NCBI GenBank assembly: GCA_965657825.1
Contig: CBFHQG010000002.1
Location: forward strand, 6,438-70,437
Direction: 5' to 3'
Source: M55B157 sp965657825
Lineage (GTDB): Bacteria > Actinomycetota > Actinomycetes > S36-B12
DNA: 64,000 bases
Made by a program: the position numbers and the translations under genes. Numbering within the stretch: the stretch's first letter is position 1; each line of letters opens with the position of its first letter. Below, piece after piece: positions 50,407-59,270 of the stretch. The notes under the pieces are model-generated. The model was given only the letters and a program-made list of their open reading frames with translations, did not search any database and had not been told where the DNA came from.

Positions 50407-51463
50407 CGTGGGCTGCCGCGGGGTTGAGGACCACCGTCACGCCCTCCCGTCCGGCTTGATGAGCGGCTTCGATCACGCGTAGATCGGCGACCGCATCTTG
50501 AGCGTCCACTGGCGGTGGTGCACCATCGAGGATCGACGCGGCAACCCCCGCGTAGAACTCCGGCCAGGCCCCGCGCTGGCGTTCCAGAGGTCGAGCGGGG
50601 GAGTCGTCGGCCCCGACGTACCAGGCCTGCTCCTCGATCGGCTCCACGCCCCATTCCTCAGCGAGGGGCGACATTCCCGCACGCAGAGCATCCTCCTGTC
50701 CGTCGAGTCGGGTGATCTCCAGGCCGCCGCGAGTCCCGAGGAGGCGAAGGCGGGGTTCGGTGAACGCGGTGACAGCGCTCATGATGAGCAGGCTCACACC
50801 GCCACCGACATGCCACAGCAGCACCTGGGTGTCGTCATCGCCTCGGACCCCGTCTCGAAGTGTGCGGACGCTGGCCGCGACCCGTTCCACCGGGCCCATC
50901 AGCGCGAGGGATTGATCGATCAAATGACTGCCGAGGTCGTACAGCAGGCCGGGCATCTCCTCGGGTCCGCCAGTCTCGCGCCAGCCACCCTTGGCTTGAG
51001 GACGCCAGCGGTCGAACCGTGATTCCAGACGGTGGACCCGGCCGAGCAGGCCGTCGTTCATCGCATGTCGGGCAGTGAGGAACTCTGAGTCCCAGCGACG
51101 GTTGAAGAACACGTGCAGCGGGCGCCCGTGGGATTCTGCGAGGTCAATCAATCCCTGTGCATCCTGTGCGGTCGCAGCGAGAGGCTTGTCGACCACGACT
51201 GCCAAGCCTGCGGACAAGGCTGCCCGCGTTTGCGGGACGTGCGCGGAGTTGGCGGTCGCGATGACCGCGAGGTCGAACTCTTTGGCGTTGCTCCACACCT
51301 CGTCAGCGGAGTTATAGATCGCAGCGTTCGGGTGCTCAGTGGACGCCTGGTTTCGCCTTGCCGGATCGGCTGTCACGATCGCGGCGAGTTCCAGGTGTGG
51401 ATCCGCGTTGATCAGGGGTGCGTGGAAGTACCGACCGGATAAACCGTAACCGAGTAGTGCCAC
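50393..51463 (-). CDS. Gfo/Idh/MocA-family oxidoreductase
   Basis: 356 residues, GTG start at 51463; the Rossmann loop LLGYGLSGRYFHAPLI begins almost at once, which is normal for the family. The catalytic-type motif VVDKPLAATA is present, as is DLGSHLIDQSLALMG. NAD(P)-dependent sugar or polyol dehydrogenase. Convergent with the xylose regulator with a 14-bp overlap; a role in sugar metabolism is plausible but the substrate is not readable. Confidence 0.88.
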   Translation of the reverse strand: MALLGYGLSGRYFHAPLINADPHLELAAIVTADPARRNQASTEHPNAAIYNSADEVWSNAKEFDLAVIATANSAHVPQTRAALSAGLAVVVDKPLAATAQDAQGLIDLAESHGRPLHVFFNRRWDSEFLTARHAMNDGLLGRVHRLESRFDRWRPQAKGGWRETGGPEEMPGLLYDLGSHLIDQSLALMGPVERVAASVRTLRDGVRGDDDTQVLLWHVGGGVSLLIMSAVTAFTEPRLRLLGTRGGLEITRLDGQEDALRAGMSPLAEEWGVEPIEEQAWYVGADDSPARPLERQRGAWPEFYAGVAASILDGAPPPVDAQDAVADLRVIEAAHQAGREGVTVVLNPAAAHVSPG

Positions 51464-51492
51464 GCGCAGTGGATGCGCGAAGGTATGCAGGG

Positions 51493-52260
51493 TCAGCCCC
51501 AGTAGACGTGCACGAGGCCGCCGGTGGGAATCTCGTTGAACAGGTAGATGGAATCCTGCAGGTCAGCGACGTTCACGCAGCCGTGCGAGCCGCCGCTGGG
51601 GTAGTAGCCGGTGGAGGCGAAGGTCGGGGAGTAGTGCACAGCGATATCACCGTTGAAGAACAGGGCGTACGGCATGGGGGCACGCGGCACGTCCGGTCCG
51701 TTGATGCCCGAGGTCGCATCGCGCCAGCGGAACCAGACGCGGTAGGTGCCCGTTGGGGTCTCCAGGCCGGGAACACCGAAGCGCACGTCGACAGTTCGGT
51801 CGACCTTGCCGTTCTTGATGTAGCGGATCACCTTGGCTGTCTTGTCGATGCACAGCACCTTGGATTCGGTCCGGCAGGTGCGTGGCAGAGCACCGACATC
51901 ACCTGCGACGTCCTTGATGGTCGTCCAGGTGCGCTTGTCGACCGTGCCGTTCTCCGGCAGGTAGAACTTGTCCTGAGCCTTGCGCACGGCAGCGGTAGTG
52001 GAGGAGCCGAGTTTGCCCTCGACCCGCTCCCGCCAGGAGATGTCGTAGCCGAGCCAGGTCAGGCGGTCCTGCAGGATGCGGACGTGGGCGCCCCGGTCGC
52101 GTTCCTTCATCGGCAGGGTCAAGGTGGCCTGGCGGGCTGGATTCTCCAGACGATGGGAGTTCTTCTTCGCAGCCTGGGCCGGCGCCGCGATCGCGGGGAT
52201 CATGGCGAGGGCCAGTGCTGCGGCGGTCATGGCGGAGATCATTCGCCCCCTGGTGAACAT
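51493..52260 (-). CDS. Secreted L,D-transpeptidase with peptidoglycan-binding domain
   Basis: 255 residues. The signal peptide (about 1-30) ends APAQAA. A peptidoglycan-binding_1 domain lies at about 55-115 (RGAHVRILQDRLTWLGYDIS, VRKAQDKFYLPENGTVDKRTW). The YkuD catalytic domain is at about 140-255, with the active-site block GGSHGCVNVADL (His and Cys). It forms 3-3 crosslinks in the cell wall outside the membrane. Next to an unrelated TPP enzyme gene on the same strand. Confidence 0.92.
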   Translation of the reverse strand: MFTRGRMISAMTAAALALAMIPAIAAPAQAAKKNSHRLENPARQATLTLPMKERDRGAHVRILQDRLTWLGYDISWRERVEGKLGSSTTAAVRKAQDKFYLPENGTVDKRTWTTIKDVAGDVGALPRTCRTESKVLCIDKTAKVIRYIKNGKVDRTVDVRFGVPGLETPTGTYRVWFRWRDATSGINGPDVPRAPMPYALFFNGDIAVHYSPTFASTGYYPSGGSHGCVNVADLQDSIYLFNEIPTGGLVHVYWG

Positions 52261-52265
52261 AGGCC

Positions 52266-53930
52266 TCAGTCTACGTCTTCACACCAGCGTGGACTCGTGG
52301 TCCGGGGGGGTAGGAATCGGTCACGGATGATCAGCATCCGCGGCCCGGAGCTGTCGGCGGCCAGAGCGGGGGAGAGTTCGTCGATGGAGGCCAGCATCTG
52401 GACCGGGATCCCGAATGCGGCACCCAGTGCCGACCAGTCTGGGGTGAGCAGATCCACCCCGCGCTCGGGGTGGCCGAAGACCTGCTGGTCGTAGCGGAGC
52501 ATCCCGTAGCCACCATCATCGACGATGAGGAGTGTCACCGGTAGTTGCTCTTGGGCCAGCGTCGCTAACTCGCCGAGGGCGAACATCGGGCCGCCATCCC
52601 CGCACACCGCGAGGGCGGGGATACCCGCTGCGGCGGGCCCGATTGCCGCGGGAAGGGCGTAGCCGAGCGTTCCCCAGCCGACCGGATACTGAAGGCGTCG
52701 CGGGCGCGGCTGGGGTGCATAGCCACCCACCCAGTAGCCCGAGACCGCCATATCGCACACCACCACGCCGTCGTCGGGCCAGTTCTGTATGGCGTCGACC
52801 AACGCCATCGGAGTCGCGGTCGCCGGCTCCTCGCGCAGGCGCTGGCGCACCTGCTCGGACATGCTCGGATCCGCCCACGCAGGCCGCGAGGCGGACCCTC
52901 GAGCATCGAGTGAATCGAGCACTCCTTCGATGGTGGCGACGAGATCGGCAGCGATGAGGGGATCGAAGTCGAAGGTGCGCGGCAGGGTGGCACCGAGGCC
53001 GATCGCGGCGATCCGCGGCGGGATGGGCATCCGCCAGTTGCGGGTGTTCATGCCGTCGGCATCCGAGCCGATGATGAGCAGTAGATCGGCGCCGGCGATC
53101 AGATCGGCGACCTCCGGTTCGTGCACCGGCGCGGTGACGATGGCCGGACGATCGGCGAGCAATCCGCGACCGGCGTATGTCGTCACCACGGGAGCCCCCA
53201 GCCGGTCGGCCAGCCTGCTGACCGCCTGTTCCCCTGCATGCCCGCACTGCACGACCCCGCCACCGGCCCAGATCGCGATGCGAGGGCTTGCCTCGATCAG
53301 GGAAGTCAGGTCGGCCACATCCGCTTCGCTGGGCGCAGGGGGAGCGATGGGGCGAGCAGGTGCGCCGGTAGCGGGTTCACCGGGATCGGCGGAGAGGAGG
53401 TCCGAGGGGATGCCGAGGTAGCGCGGAGCGGTCGGGGTCGTCCTCGCAGCCGCGATCGCCCCGTGGATCGCAGCCAGCGCCTCACCGGTGGAGCGGGCCG
53501 TCGTCGCAACGGCTCCGTGTTCGGCGAATGCGGCGAACATCGCGGCCTGATCGGTCATCTCATGCAGGATCCCGCGGGGCGCACCCGGTTCACCCGGCCC
53601 CGCCTGACGCAGGGCACTGGACACATCGCTGGCGATCACCAGGATCGGCGAGCCGCAGGTGGCAGCCTCGCCGAAGGCCGCGAGGGCATTGGCTGCACCA
53701 GGTCCGGTGGTGGTGATCGCCACCCCCAGCCGCCCCGTGGCCCGGGCGTACCCGTCGGCGGCGTAGACCGCTGCCTGCTCGTGGCGGACCCCGATGATCC
53801 GCGGATGACCCTCCCGATGTGCTGACCACAGCGGCAGGTTGTGCACCCCGGGCAGGCCGAAGACGACCTCGACCCCGGATTCGGCGAGCGCATCGAGCAG
53901 GGCTGCTCCCAGGCTCGATTCGTCGCTCAC
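52266..53930 (-). CDS. Thiamine-pyrophosphate enzyme, acetolactate-synthase-like
   Basis: 554 residues from GTG 53930; the frame is open far upstream but that is shadow of the divergent gene. Three TPP-enzyme domains are present: the pyrimidine-binding end with catalytic Glu (GVRHEQAAVYAADGYARATG), a central domain, and the PP-binding end CGDGGPMFALGELATLAQEQ with VDDGGYGML. No regulatory subunit gene is nearby, so it is more likely a catabolic decarboxylase or carboligase than acetolactate synthase. It is divergent from the aldehyde dehydrogenase gene (55-bp gap), which could use its aldehyde product (inferred). Confidence 0.85.
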   Translation of the reverse strand: MSDESSLGAALLDALAESGVEVVFGLPGVHNLPLWSAHREGHPRIIGVRHEQAAVYAADGYARATGRLGVAITTTGPGAANALAAFGEAATCGSPILVIASDVSSALRQAGPGEPGAPRGILHEMTDQAAMFAAFAEHGAVATTARSTGEALAAIHGAIAAARTTPTAPRYLGIPSDLLSADPGEPATGAPARPIAPPAPSEADVADLTSLIEASPRIAIWAGGGVVQCGHAGEQAVSRLADRLGAPVVTTYAGRGLLADRPAIVTAPVHEPEVADLIAGADLLLIIGSDADGMNTRNWRMPIPPRIAAIGLGATLPRTFDFDPLIAADLVATIEGVLDSLDARGSASRPAWADPSMSEQVRQRLREEPATATPMALVDAIQNWPDDGVVVCDMAVSGYWVGGYAPQPRPRRLQYPVGWGTLGYALPAAIGPAAAGIPALAVCGDGGPMFALGELATLAQEQLPVTLLIVDDGGYGMLRYDQQVFGHPERGVDLLTPDWSALGAAFGIPVQMLASIDELSPALAADSSGPRMLIIRDRFLPPRTTSPRWCEDVD

Positions 53931-53984
53931 GGGACATATCCCACCACCCCGCCGCCGGGGATGCCGAGGTGGGAGGATGCCGGC

Positions 53985-55481
53985 ATGACGAACTTCGTGT
54001 CCCGCAATCCCGCCCGCTTCGACGAGGTCATCATGGAGGTGCCCCTGGCCACCTCCATCGAGGTGACCGAGGCCTGCCGAGTAGCCAAGGCTGCCCAGCC
54101 CGAGTGGGCCTCGATCCCCGCCCCTGCGCGGGGCCGTGTGATCGCCCAGGTCGGTCGATTGGTGGAGGCGAATAAGGAGGCGCTCTCGGCGCTGGTGACA
54201 CGTGAGATCGGCAAGGTCTACGCCGAAGCCCTCGGTGAAGTGCAGGAGGTCATCGACACCTGTGACTTCTTCCTCGGCGAAGGCCGGCGTCTGTACGGCC
54301 AGACCGTGCCCAGTGAGATGCCGGACAAGCAGTTGCTGACCTTCCGGATGCCGGTCGGCACAGCAGCGATCGTCACCGCGGCGAACTTCCCGGCGGCCGT
54401 GCCCTCGTGGTACATCGTGCCGGCACTCGTCACCGGCAACACCATCGTGTGGAAGCCCGCCGAGCATGCCGCAGCGATCGCCCTGGCAATGGCGGAGTTG
54501 TTCTACGCGGGCGGTGTGCCCCGGGATGTGTTGAAGGTCGTCGTCGCCGATGGTCCGACGACCTTCGATGGGCTTGATGCGGCCATGCAGGCGGGATACG
54601 TCAACAAACTCGGCTTCACCGGATCGACCGATGTCGGGCGTCGTCTGGGTGAACTCGCCGGGCGCCACCTGCAGTCGCCATGTCTGGAGCTCGGTGGAAA
54701 GAACCCGATGGTCGTCATGCCCGACGCCGACCTCGACCTGGTCATCGAAGGTGCGTTGTTCTCTGGATTCGGCTCCGCCGGCCAGCGGTGTACCTCGCTG
54801 GGCACGATGTGGGTGCACCGCGACATCTACGAGGTGGTGCGCGATCGGTTCGTTGCCGCGACGCAGAACGCGATCGTCGGCGACCCCTTCGCCGATGTGC
54901 TGTTCGGACCGCTGATCGACGAGAAGTACCTGGTCAATCACGACAAGCACCTCGGGCTCATCGCCGATCACCACACGGTCTACGGCTCCACCGCGGTCGG
55001 GCGGATCACATCGTCGCAGCCACGGGCAGGGTTCATCGGTGACCCCGACGGCGGTTGGTTCGCCCATCCGACGATCGTCGAAGGTATCCGTCCGGGTGAT
55101 GCGCTCTACGACACCGAGACCTTTGGCCCACTGGTCGGTCTCGGAGTCTTCGACACCCTCGACGAGGCCATCGAGTTGAGCAACGGTCACGGCTACGGAC
55201 TCTCCAGTGCCATCTACTCCTCTGATCCCTACTCGATCTGGAAGTTCCGCCAGGGCATCTCCGCGGGAATGTTGTCGGTGAACAACACGACATCGGGTGC
55301 CGAGGCACACCTGCCATTCGGTGGCAACGGCCGCAGTGGGAATGGTTCGCGGCAGAGCGGCGTGTGGGTACTGGATCAGTTCACCCGGTGGCAGTCGATG
55401 AACTGGGATTACAGCGGCAAGCTGCAGAAGGCGCAGATGGACCTCATCGAGCTGCCCTGCGATTTGGATTTCCGTCTGTGA
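53985..55481 (+). CDS. Aldehyde dehydrogenase (ALDH superfamily, ALDH7-like)
   Basis: 498 residues from the ATG at 53985, with GGGAGG 8 bases upstream. NAD(P)-dependent oxidation of an aldehyde. Motifs are TAANFPAAVPSW, GFTGSTDVGRRL, ELGGKNPMVV (Glu) and GSAGQRCTSLG (Cys nucleophile). The GQRCT context resembles aminoadipate-semialdehyde/P6C dehydrogenases. The stop overlaps the GTG of the FAD oxidoreductase, so the two work together, perhaps an amine oxidase plus aldehyde oxidation step (inference). Confidence 0.9.
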   Translation: MTNFVSRNPARFDEVIMEVPLATSIEVTEACRVAKAAQPEWASIPAPARGRVIAQVGRLVEANKEALSALVTREIGKVYAEALGEVQEVIDTCDFFLGEGRRLYGQTVPSEMPDKQLLTFRMPVGTAAIVTAANFPAAVPSWYIVPALVTGNTIVWKPAEHAAAIALAMAELFYAGGVPRDVLKVVVADGPTTFDGLDAAMQAGYVNKLGFTGSTDVGRRLGELAGRHLQSPCLELGGKNPMVVMPDADLDLVIEGALFSGFGSAGQRCTSLGTMWVHRDIYEVVRDRFVAATQNAIVGDPFADVLFGPLIDEKYLVNHDKHLGLIADHHTVYGSTAVGRITSSQPRAGFIGDPDGGWFAHPTIVEGIRPGDALYDTETFGPLVGLGVFDTLDEAIELSNGHGYGLSSAIYSSDPYSIWKFRQGISAGMLSVNNTTSGAEAHLPFGGNGRSGNGSRQSGVWVLDQFTRWQSMNWDYSGKLQKAQMDLIELPCDLDFRL

Positions 55482-56629
55482 CACCTGCGCTGCCCGAGCG
55501 GGCCGATGTCGTCATCGTCGGCGGCGGGGTGATGGGGGCGTCGACAGCGTTCCACCTCGCTGAGGCCGGTGTCGATTGCCTGCTTGTCGAACGTGGCGAC
55601 CTCGCGGGCGGGTCGACGTCGAGGGCGGCCGGTGGAGTGCGAGCCAACTTCTCTGATGAGCTCAACATCTCCCTGGGTCTGCGGTCCCTGGAGTTGTTCG
55701 AGGCATTCGAGCAGCGCCCGGGTCAGGGAATCGACCTGCATCGCAGTGGTTACCTGTTCGTGCTCACCTCTCCTGAGGAGGTCTCGACCTTCGAACGGAC
55801 CGTCGCACTGCAGAACTCCCTCGGGGTGGAGTCACGCATGGTCGACGCCGAGGAGGCCGTACGGCTGTCCCCGCTGCTGGATCCCGAGGGTGTCCTCGCG
55901 GCCGCCTGGTCGCCGCGCGATGGGCATTGCGCACCGGAATCTGTTGTGCTCGGGTACGCCACCGGTGCACGTCGTCACGGTGCGACCGTTCGGACCGGGG
56001 TGGAGGTGACGGGTATCGATTCGGTGGGGGGCGAGATCGCGGCGGTGCACACGACCGCTGGCGTGGTGCGAACCGACTGTGTCGTGGACTGCGCGGGTGC
56101 GTGGTCACCGCAGATCGCCGCCTACATCGGGGTGGATCTGCCCGTGACGCCCTACCGCCGGGAGTTGCTCGTCACCGAGCCGATGCCCGAGCCGATCGAT
56201 ATGGCATTCACCATCGAATACGGCACGAGTCTGTACTGGCACCGCGAGGGTCGCGGCATCCTGACCGGCTTCTCCGATAAGGCGAATCCGGCCGGCTTCG
56301 ATCTCGAGCGCGATCCGGAGTTCCCCGCGAAACTCGCCGAACTCGCCGAGCGCCGCGCGCCTGCGCTGCTCGACCTTGGAGTCCAGACCGGTTGGTCGGG
56401 CCTGTATGAGGTGACCCCCGACCACAACGCCCTGCTCGGTGAGGCCCGTGACGTGTCACGGTTCCTCTACGCCACCGGGTTCTCCGGGCACGGGTTCCTG
56501 CAGGGGCCGGCCGTGGGGGAGATCCTGCGTGACCTGTACCTCGGCATGGCGCCGTTCGTGGATATCTCCCCCCTCGATGTGCATCGCTTCACCACCGGGG
56601 AGTTGCGCCCCGAACTCAACATCGTCTAG
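55478..56629 (+). CDS. FAD-dependent DAO-family oxidoreductase
   Basis: 383 residues from GTG 55478, overlapping the ALDH stop (GTGA). The N-terminal dinucleotide fold VVIVGGGVMGASTAFHLAEA and the motifs RAAGGVRANFSDE, YRRELLVTE and ATGFSGHGFLQGPAVG place it with sarcosine oxidase beta/glycine oxidase-like enzymes. Expected to oxidise a secondary or primary amine. Coupling to an aldehyde dehydrogenase suggests the amine oxidation product is a semialdehyde. A 30-bp hairpin follows ten bases after the stop. Confidence 0.88.
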   Translation: MTPALPERADVVIVGGGVMGASTAFHLAEAGVDCLLVERGDLAGGSTSRAAGGVRANFSDELNISLGLRSLELFEAFEQRPGQGIDLHRSGYLFVLTSPEEVSTFERTVALQNSLGVESRMVDAEEAVRLSPLLDPEGVLAAAWSPRDGHCAPESVVLGYATGARRHGATVRTGVEVTGIDSVGGEIAAVHTTAGVVRTDCVVDCAGAWSPQIAAYIGVDLPVTPYRRELLVTEPMPEPIDMAFTIEYGTSLYWHREGRGILTGFSDKANPAGFDLERDPEFPAKLAELAERRAPALLDLGVQTGWSGLYEVTPDHNALLGEARDVSRFLYATGFSGHGFLQGPAVGEILRDLYLGMAPFVDISPLDVHRFTTGELRPELNIV

Positions 56630-56638
56630 CCGACCCTT

Positions 56639-56701
56639 CGTCTGAGTCACAGTTGTGGTCGTTAACTCACGGAGTTAACGACCACAACTGTGACTCAGAC
56701 G
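56639..56701. terminator. 30-bp perfect palindromic hairpin between convergent genes
   Basis: Positions 56639-56668 and 56672-56701 are exact reverse complements with a 3-base loop (ACG). It starts ten bases after one stop codon and ends 15 bases before the convergent one, so it probably terminates both transcripts. It is longer and more AT-rich at the tip than the other hairpins here, and could be a repeated element. Confidence 0.75.
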
Positions 56702-56716
56702 CGAAGTGGGTGGGGG

Positions 56717-58264
56717 TTAGGCGCGGGATTCGAACATGCCCAGCAGGGCGGCGACTCCGAGGACCGAACGCGGCGCGTAGGCGACCCGCCACAGGCCCCC
56801 GTGATTGGCCCCCTGGATGAACAGGTCGAGTGGGTGATCGAGGACCACGCGAGGATCGGCCGCCGCGTCTGGATTGCGCAGATCATGCACCAGGAGCGCC
56901 GCCATCAGCGTCGTCGACGTCGCCGGTTCGAATACCTCCACGCCGAAGCGTCCCGCACCGGCGTAGGCCGCGGCCAGCGCGCGATTCTTCACCACCGAGG
57001 CTGTACGGGTCGCCGGCGCGATGTTCAGCGACACCCGATGACCCGCCTCCCGCAGCATCGTCGCCCGCCAGCGCTGGAACCGCTTGGCGAGCGCATAGTT
57101 GGGACCCTGCTGGGGCACGAGGCTGTCGTTGACCCCCACCTGGCGACCACTGGTCATCGTCACCACATCGGGGTAGTTCGGAGCGAACTGCCGCGCCAGG
57201 CGGAGGGGGGCCTGGAACACTCGTCCGGCACCGCGCTGCGCCCAGCGCGCCCGGGATTCCTCCACCGCCTCGAGGGGCACCATGAATACATCGGTGGGTG
57301 TGGCGAGGTAGGCCAGGGTCGAGCCGGGGAACCGCTCGGCGATATCGGTCATGATCGCGTCGGTGGCCAGCGATAGTCGCACATGGGTCGCCCCATCCGC
57401 GTATGTGTAATTTCCCACCACCATGGGTCGACCGATGCGGGCGAGCCACGTGCGCACCTGGGGGGCGCGGCCGAGCAGATCGGCCCCGGCCAACGCGGCG
57501 AGTGTCGCATCATCGTCCTCGCCGACCACGGCCCCATCGCGAAATGCCTCCGGCAGCGTGCCCCGCTCGATGGGCAGGTGCAAGGTTCCGGCTGTCGCTC
57601 GCGCGGTGTTGATCAGGTGCTGCCACACCGCCGGGCGCGGCAGGTCGACCGCGTGCACACGAGCGCCCCAGCGCAGGAGAGAACGGGTCGGACCCATCTC
57701 AGCCCCGGCGCCGAGCACGGCCACATCGATGTCGGAGAGATCCAGCCAGTCGGGGTTATCCAGCACCATCTCGACGGCTGCGGCGAAACTCGGCTCGGCG
57801 ATCCCGGTGTCGATCCAGGCGTGCAACTGCCGACGCAGGTCATCGCCGAACAGTCGTCGACCGCGGTAGGGCACTGACAGGTCGCGCTCGCGCATCGCCG
57901 TGCCGCGCACGGTGAGGGTGTCGTATCCGGGCTCGGTGTCGTGAGCGAACGCCTCGGCGATGCTCGTCATCCCCTCGGCACGGGAGTACCCGGCGTGAGC
58001 GATCAGCGATTCCGCGCCGGCCGCTGACATCTGCGCAGCACCCGTGGGATCCGCCGCCGCCGAGGTCAGGAGCGCTCGGAATGCCTCGACGTAGTCGCGG
58101 TGCCAGCGGGGCAGGCCGGCGATCCAATCGGCCAGGACCGGATCGTGGACCCGCGCGGCGTCGGCGACGACAGCCTGGCCGATGCGGGTCGAACTCACGC
58201 GGCCATCCGGTCCCGGTCGCAGCACGACACCGTGCTGGGCTGCAGAGGAGGTGGGGGCGCTCAT
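56717..58264 (-). CDS. Rossmann-like protein of unknown function
   Basis: 515 residues. The only clear signature is a nucleotide-binding loop near residue 185-215, DVAVLGAGAEMGPTRSLLRW followed by an acidic strand end (VHAVDLPR). The rest is rich in Ala and Arg with a conserved-looking C-terminal half (VVTMTSGRQVGVNDSLVPQQ, HDLRNPDAAADPRVVLDHPL). A C-terminal segment GLWRVAYAPRSVLGVAALLG is moderately hydrophobic. No catalytic motif is recognised. Likely an NAD(P)- or SAM-binding protein. It stands as a single gene. Confidence 0.7.
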   Translation of the reverse strand: MSAPTSSAAQHGVVLRPGPDGRVSSTRIGQAVVADAARVHDPVLADWIAGLPRWHRDYVEAFRALLTSAAADPTGAAQMSAAGAESLIAHAGYSRAEGMTSIAEAFAHDTEPGYDTLTVRGTAMRERDLSVPYRGRRLFGDDLRRQLHAWIDTGIAEPSFAAAVEMVLDNPDWLDLSDIDVAVLGAGAEMGPTRSLLRWGARVHAVDLPRPAVWQHLINTARATAGTLHLPIERGTLPEAFRDGAVVGEDDDATLAALAGADLLGRAPQVRTWLARIGRPMVVGNYTYADGATHVRLSLATDAIMTDIAERFPGSTLAYLATPTDVFMVPLEAVEESRARWAQRGAGRVFQAPLRLARQFAPNYPDVVTMTSGRQVGVNDSLVPQQGPNYALAKRFQRWRATMLREAGHRVSLNIAPATRTASVVKNRALAAAYAGAGRFGVEVFEPATSTTLMAALLVHDLRNPDAAADPRVVLDHPLDLFIQGANHGGLWRVAYAPRSVLGVAALLGMFESRA

Positions 58265-58310
58265 CGTGCGGCTCAGATTACCCCGGATGAATCATTCGAT
58301 GGCAGGTCGG

Positions 58311-59270
58311 TCAACGGGAACGCTCGGCGATGTAGACACCGGTCAGGACGACGAGGCCGCCGATGATCTGGAGGGGCGTGAGGATCTCACTGAGCGCGAC
58401 CCACGCCACGATCGAAGCGAGGACCGGCTCGATCATCCCGATGGTCGAGGCTTGGGCCGAGGTGAGGTGGTGCAGCGAGGCGACGACGAGCCAGAACGGG
58501 GCGACGGTGCCGAGGATCACCATCCAGGCCACGAGCATCGACACCGGTACCTGCGGACCATCGACGCCGAGTGGCTGGCCGGAGCCACCCAGTTGCTCCC
58601 ACGGATAGGACCACCACGGTTGGACGATCGCGAAGAACAGGGCCGCAGCGCCGAACCCCCACATGGTCAAGGAGATGGTGTCGCGGCCATTGGGGCGATG
58701 GACCTGGTGCTCGGCGAGGATGTAGTAGTTGGCCAGGGCCGCGGCGGCCCCGAACGCCGCGGCGACCCCGAGCACATCGAGGGAGAAGCCCTGCCACACC
58801 TGGGCGATGAGGACGAGACCAGCGAGTGCGAGCGCCAAACCCACCCACACCGTTGGCCGGACAGCCTCGCGTCGGCCGAACCGGAACCACAGGGCGACCA
58901 TGATCGGCGCGGTGAACTCGATGATGAGAGCGACACCGACGGCGAGTCGCTCGATAGCGAGGAAGAACAGCCACTGGGTCATCGCGATGCCGAGGACGCC
59001 GAAGGCGAGCAGGAGCGCGATCTCATCCTTCCGGATACGCAACGCCGACCGGCGGGTGATCGCGACGATCACCAGCATGATCAAGAACGCCGCGGTGACA
59101 CGGAGTTCGGTCAATCGAGCGGCGGAGATCCCGGTGACGAGGATCGACTTGCTGACGGTGCCGTTGATGGCGAAGAGCAATGCGGCGATGGCGTAGACGG
59201 AGTAGCCGAGGGGCTGCCGGCGGTGCTTGGCGGTGGGGATGCCGGGGAGCGGTTCGGCGAGCTCGGTCAC
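58311..59270 (-). CDS. EamA/DMT-family exporter
   Basis: 319 residues from GTG 59270; the upstream extension of the frame is shadow of glgM. About ten membrane helices in two EamA repeats (SVYAIAALLFAINGTVSKSI at the start, IGMIEPVLASIVAWVALSE near the end). Drug/metabolite exporters of this group release amino acids or other small molecules. The start overlaps the glgM stop (GTGA), though a functional link to glycogen is not obvious. Confidence 0.9.
   Translation of the reverse strand: MTELAEPLPGIPTAKHRRQPLGYSVYAIAALLFAINGTVSKSILVTGISAARLTELRVTAAFLIMLVIVAITRRSALRIRKDEIALLLAFGVLGIAMTQWLFFLAIERLAVGVALIIEFTAPIMVALWFRFGRREAVRPTVWVGLALALAGLVLIAQVWQGFSLDVLGVAAAFGAAAALANYYILAEHQVHRPNGRDTISLTMWGFGAAALFFAIVQPWWSYPWEQLGGSGQPLGVDGPQVPVSMLVAWMVILGTVAPFWLVVASLHHLTSAQASTIGMIEPVLASIVAWVALSEILTPLQIIGGLVVLTGVYIAERSR

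Noticed and set aside
52266..55484. A 1072-codon open frame on the minus strand
   Set aside because: Only the last 554 codons encode the TPP enzyme. The upstream half is antisense to the aldehyde dehydrogenase and has histidine/arginine-rich shadow composition, so I start at GTG 53930.
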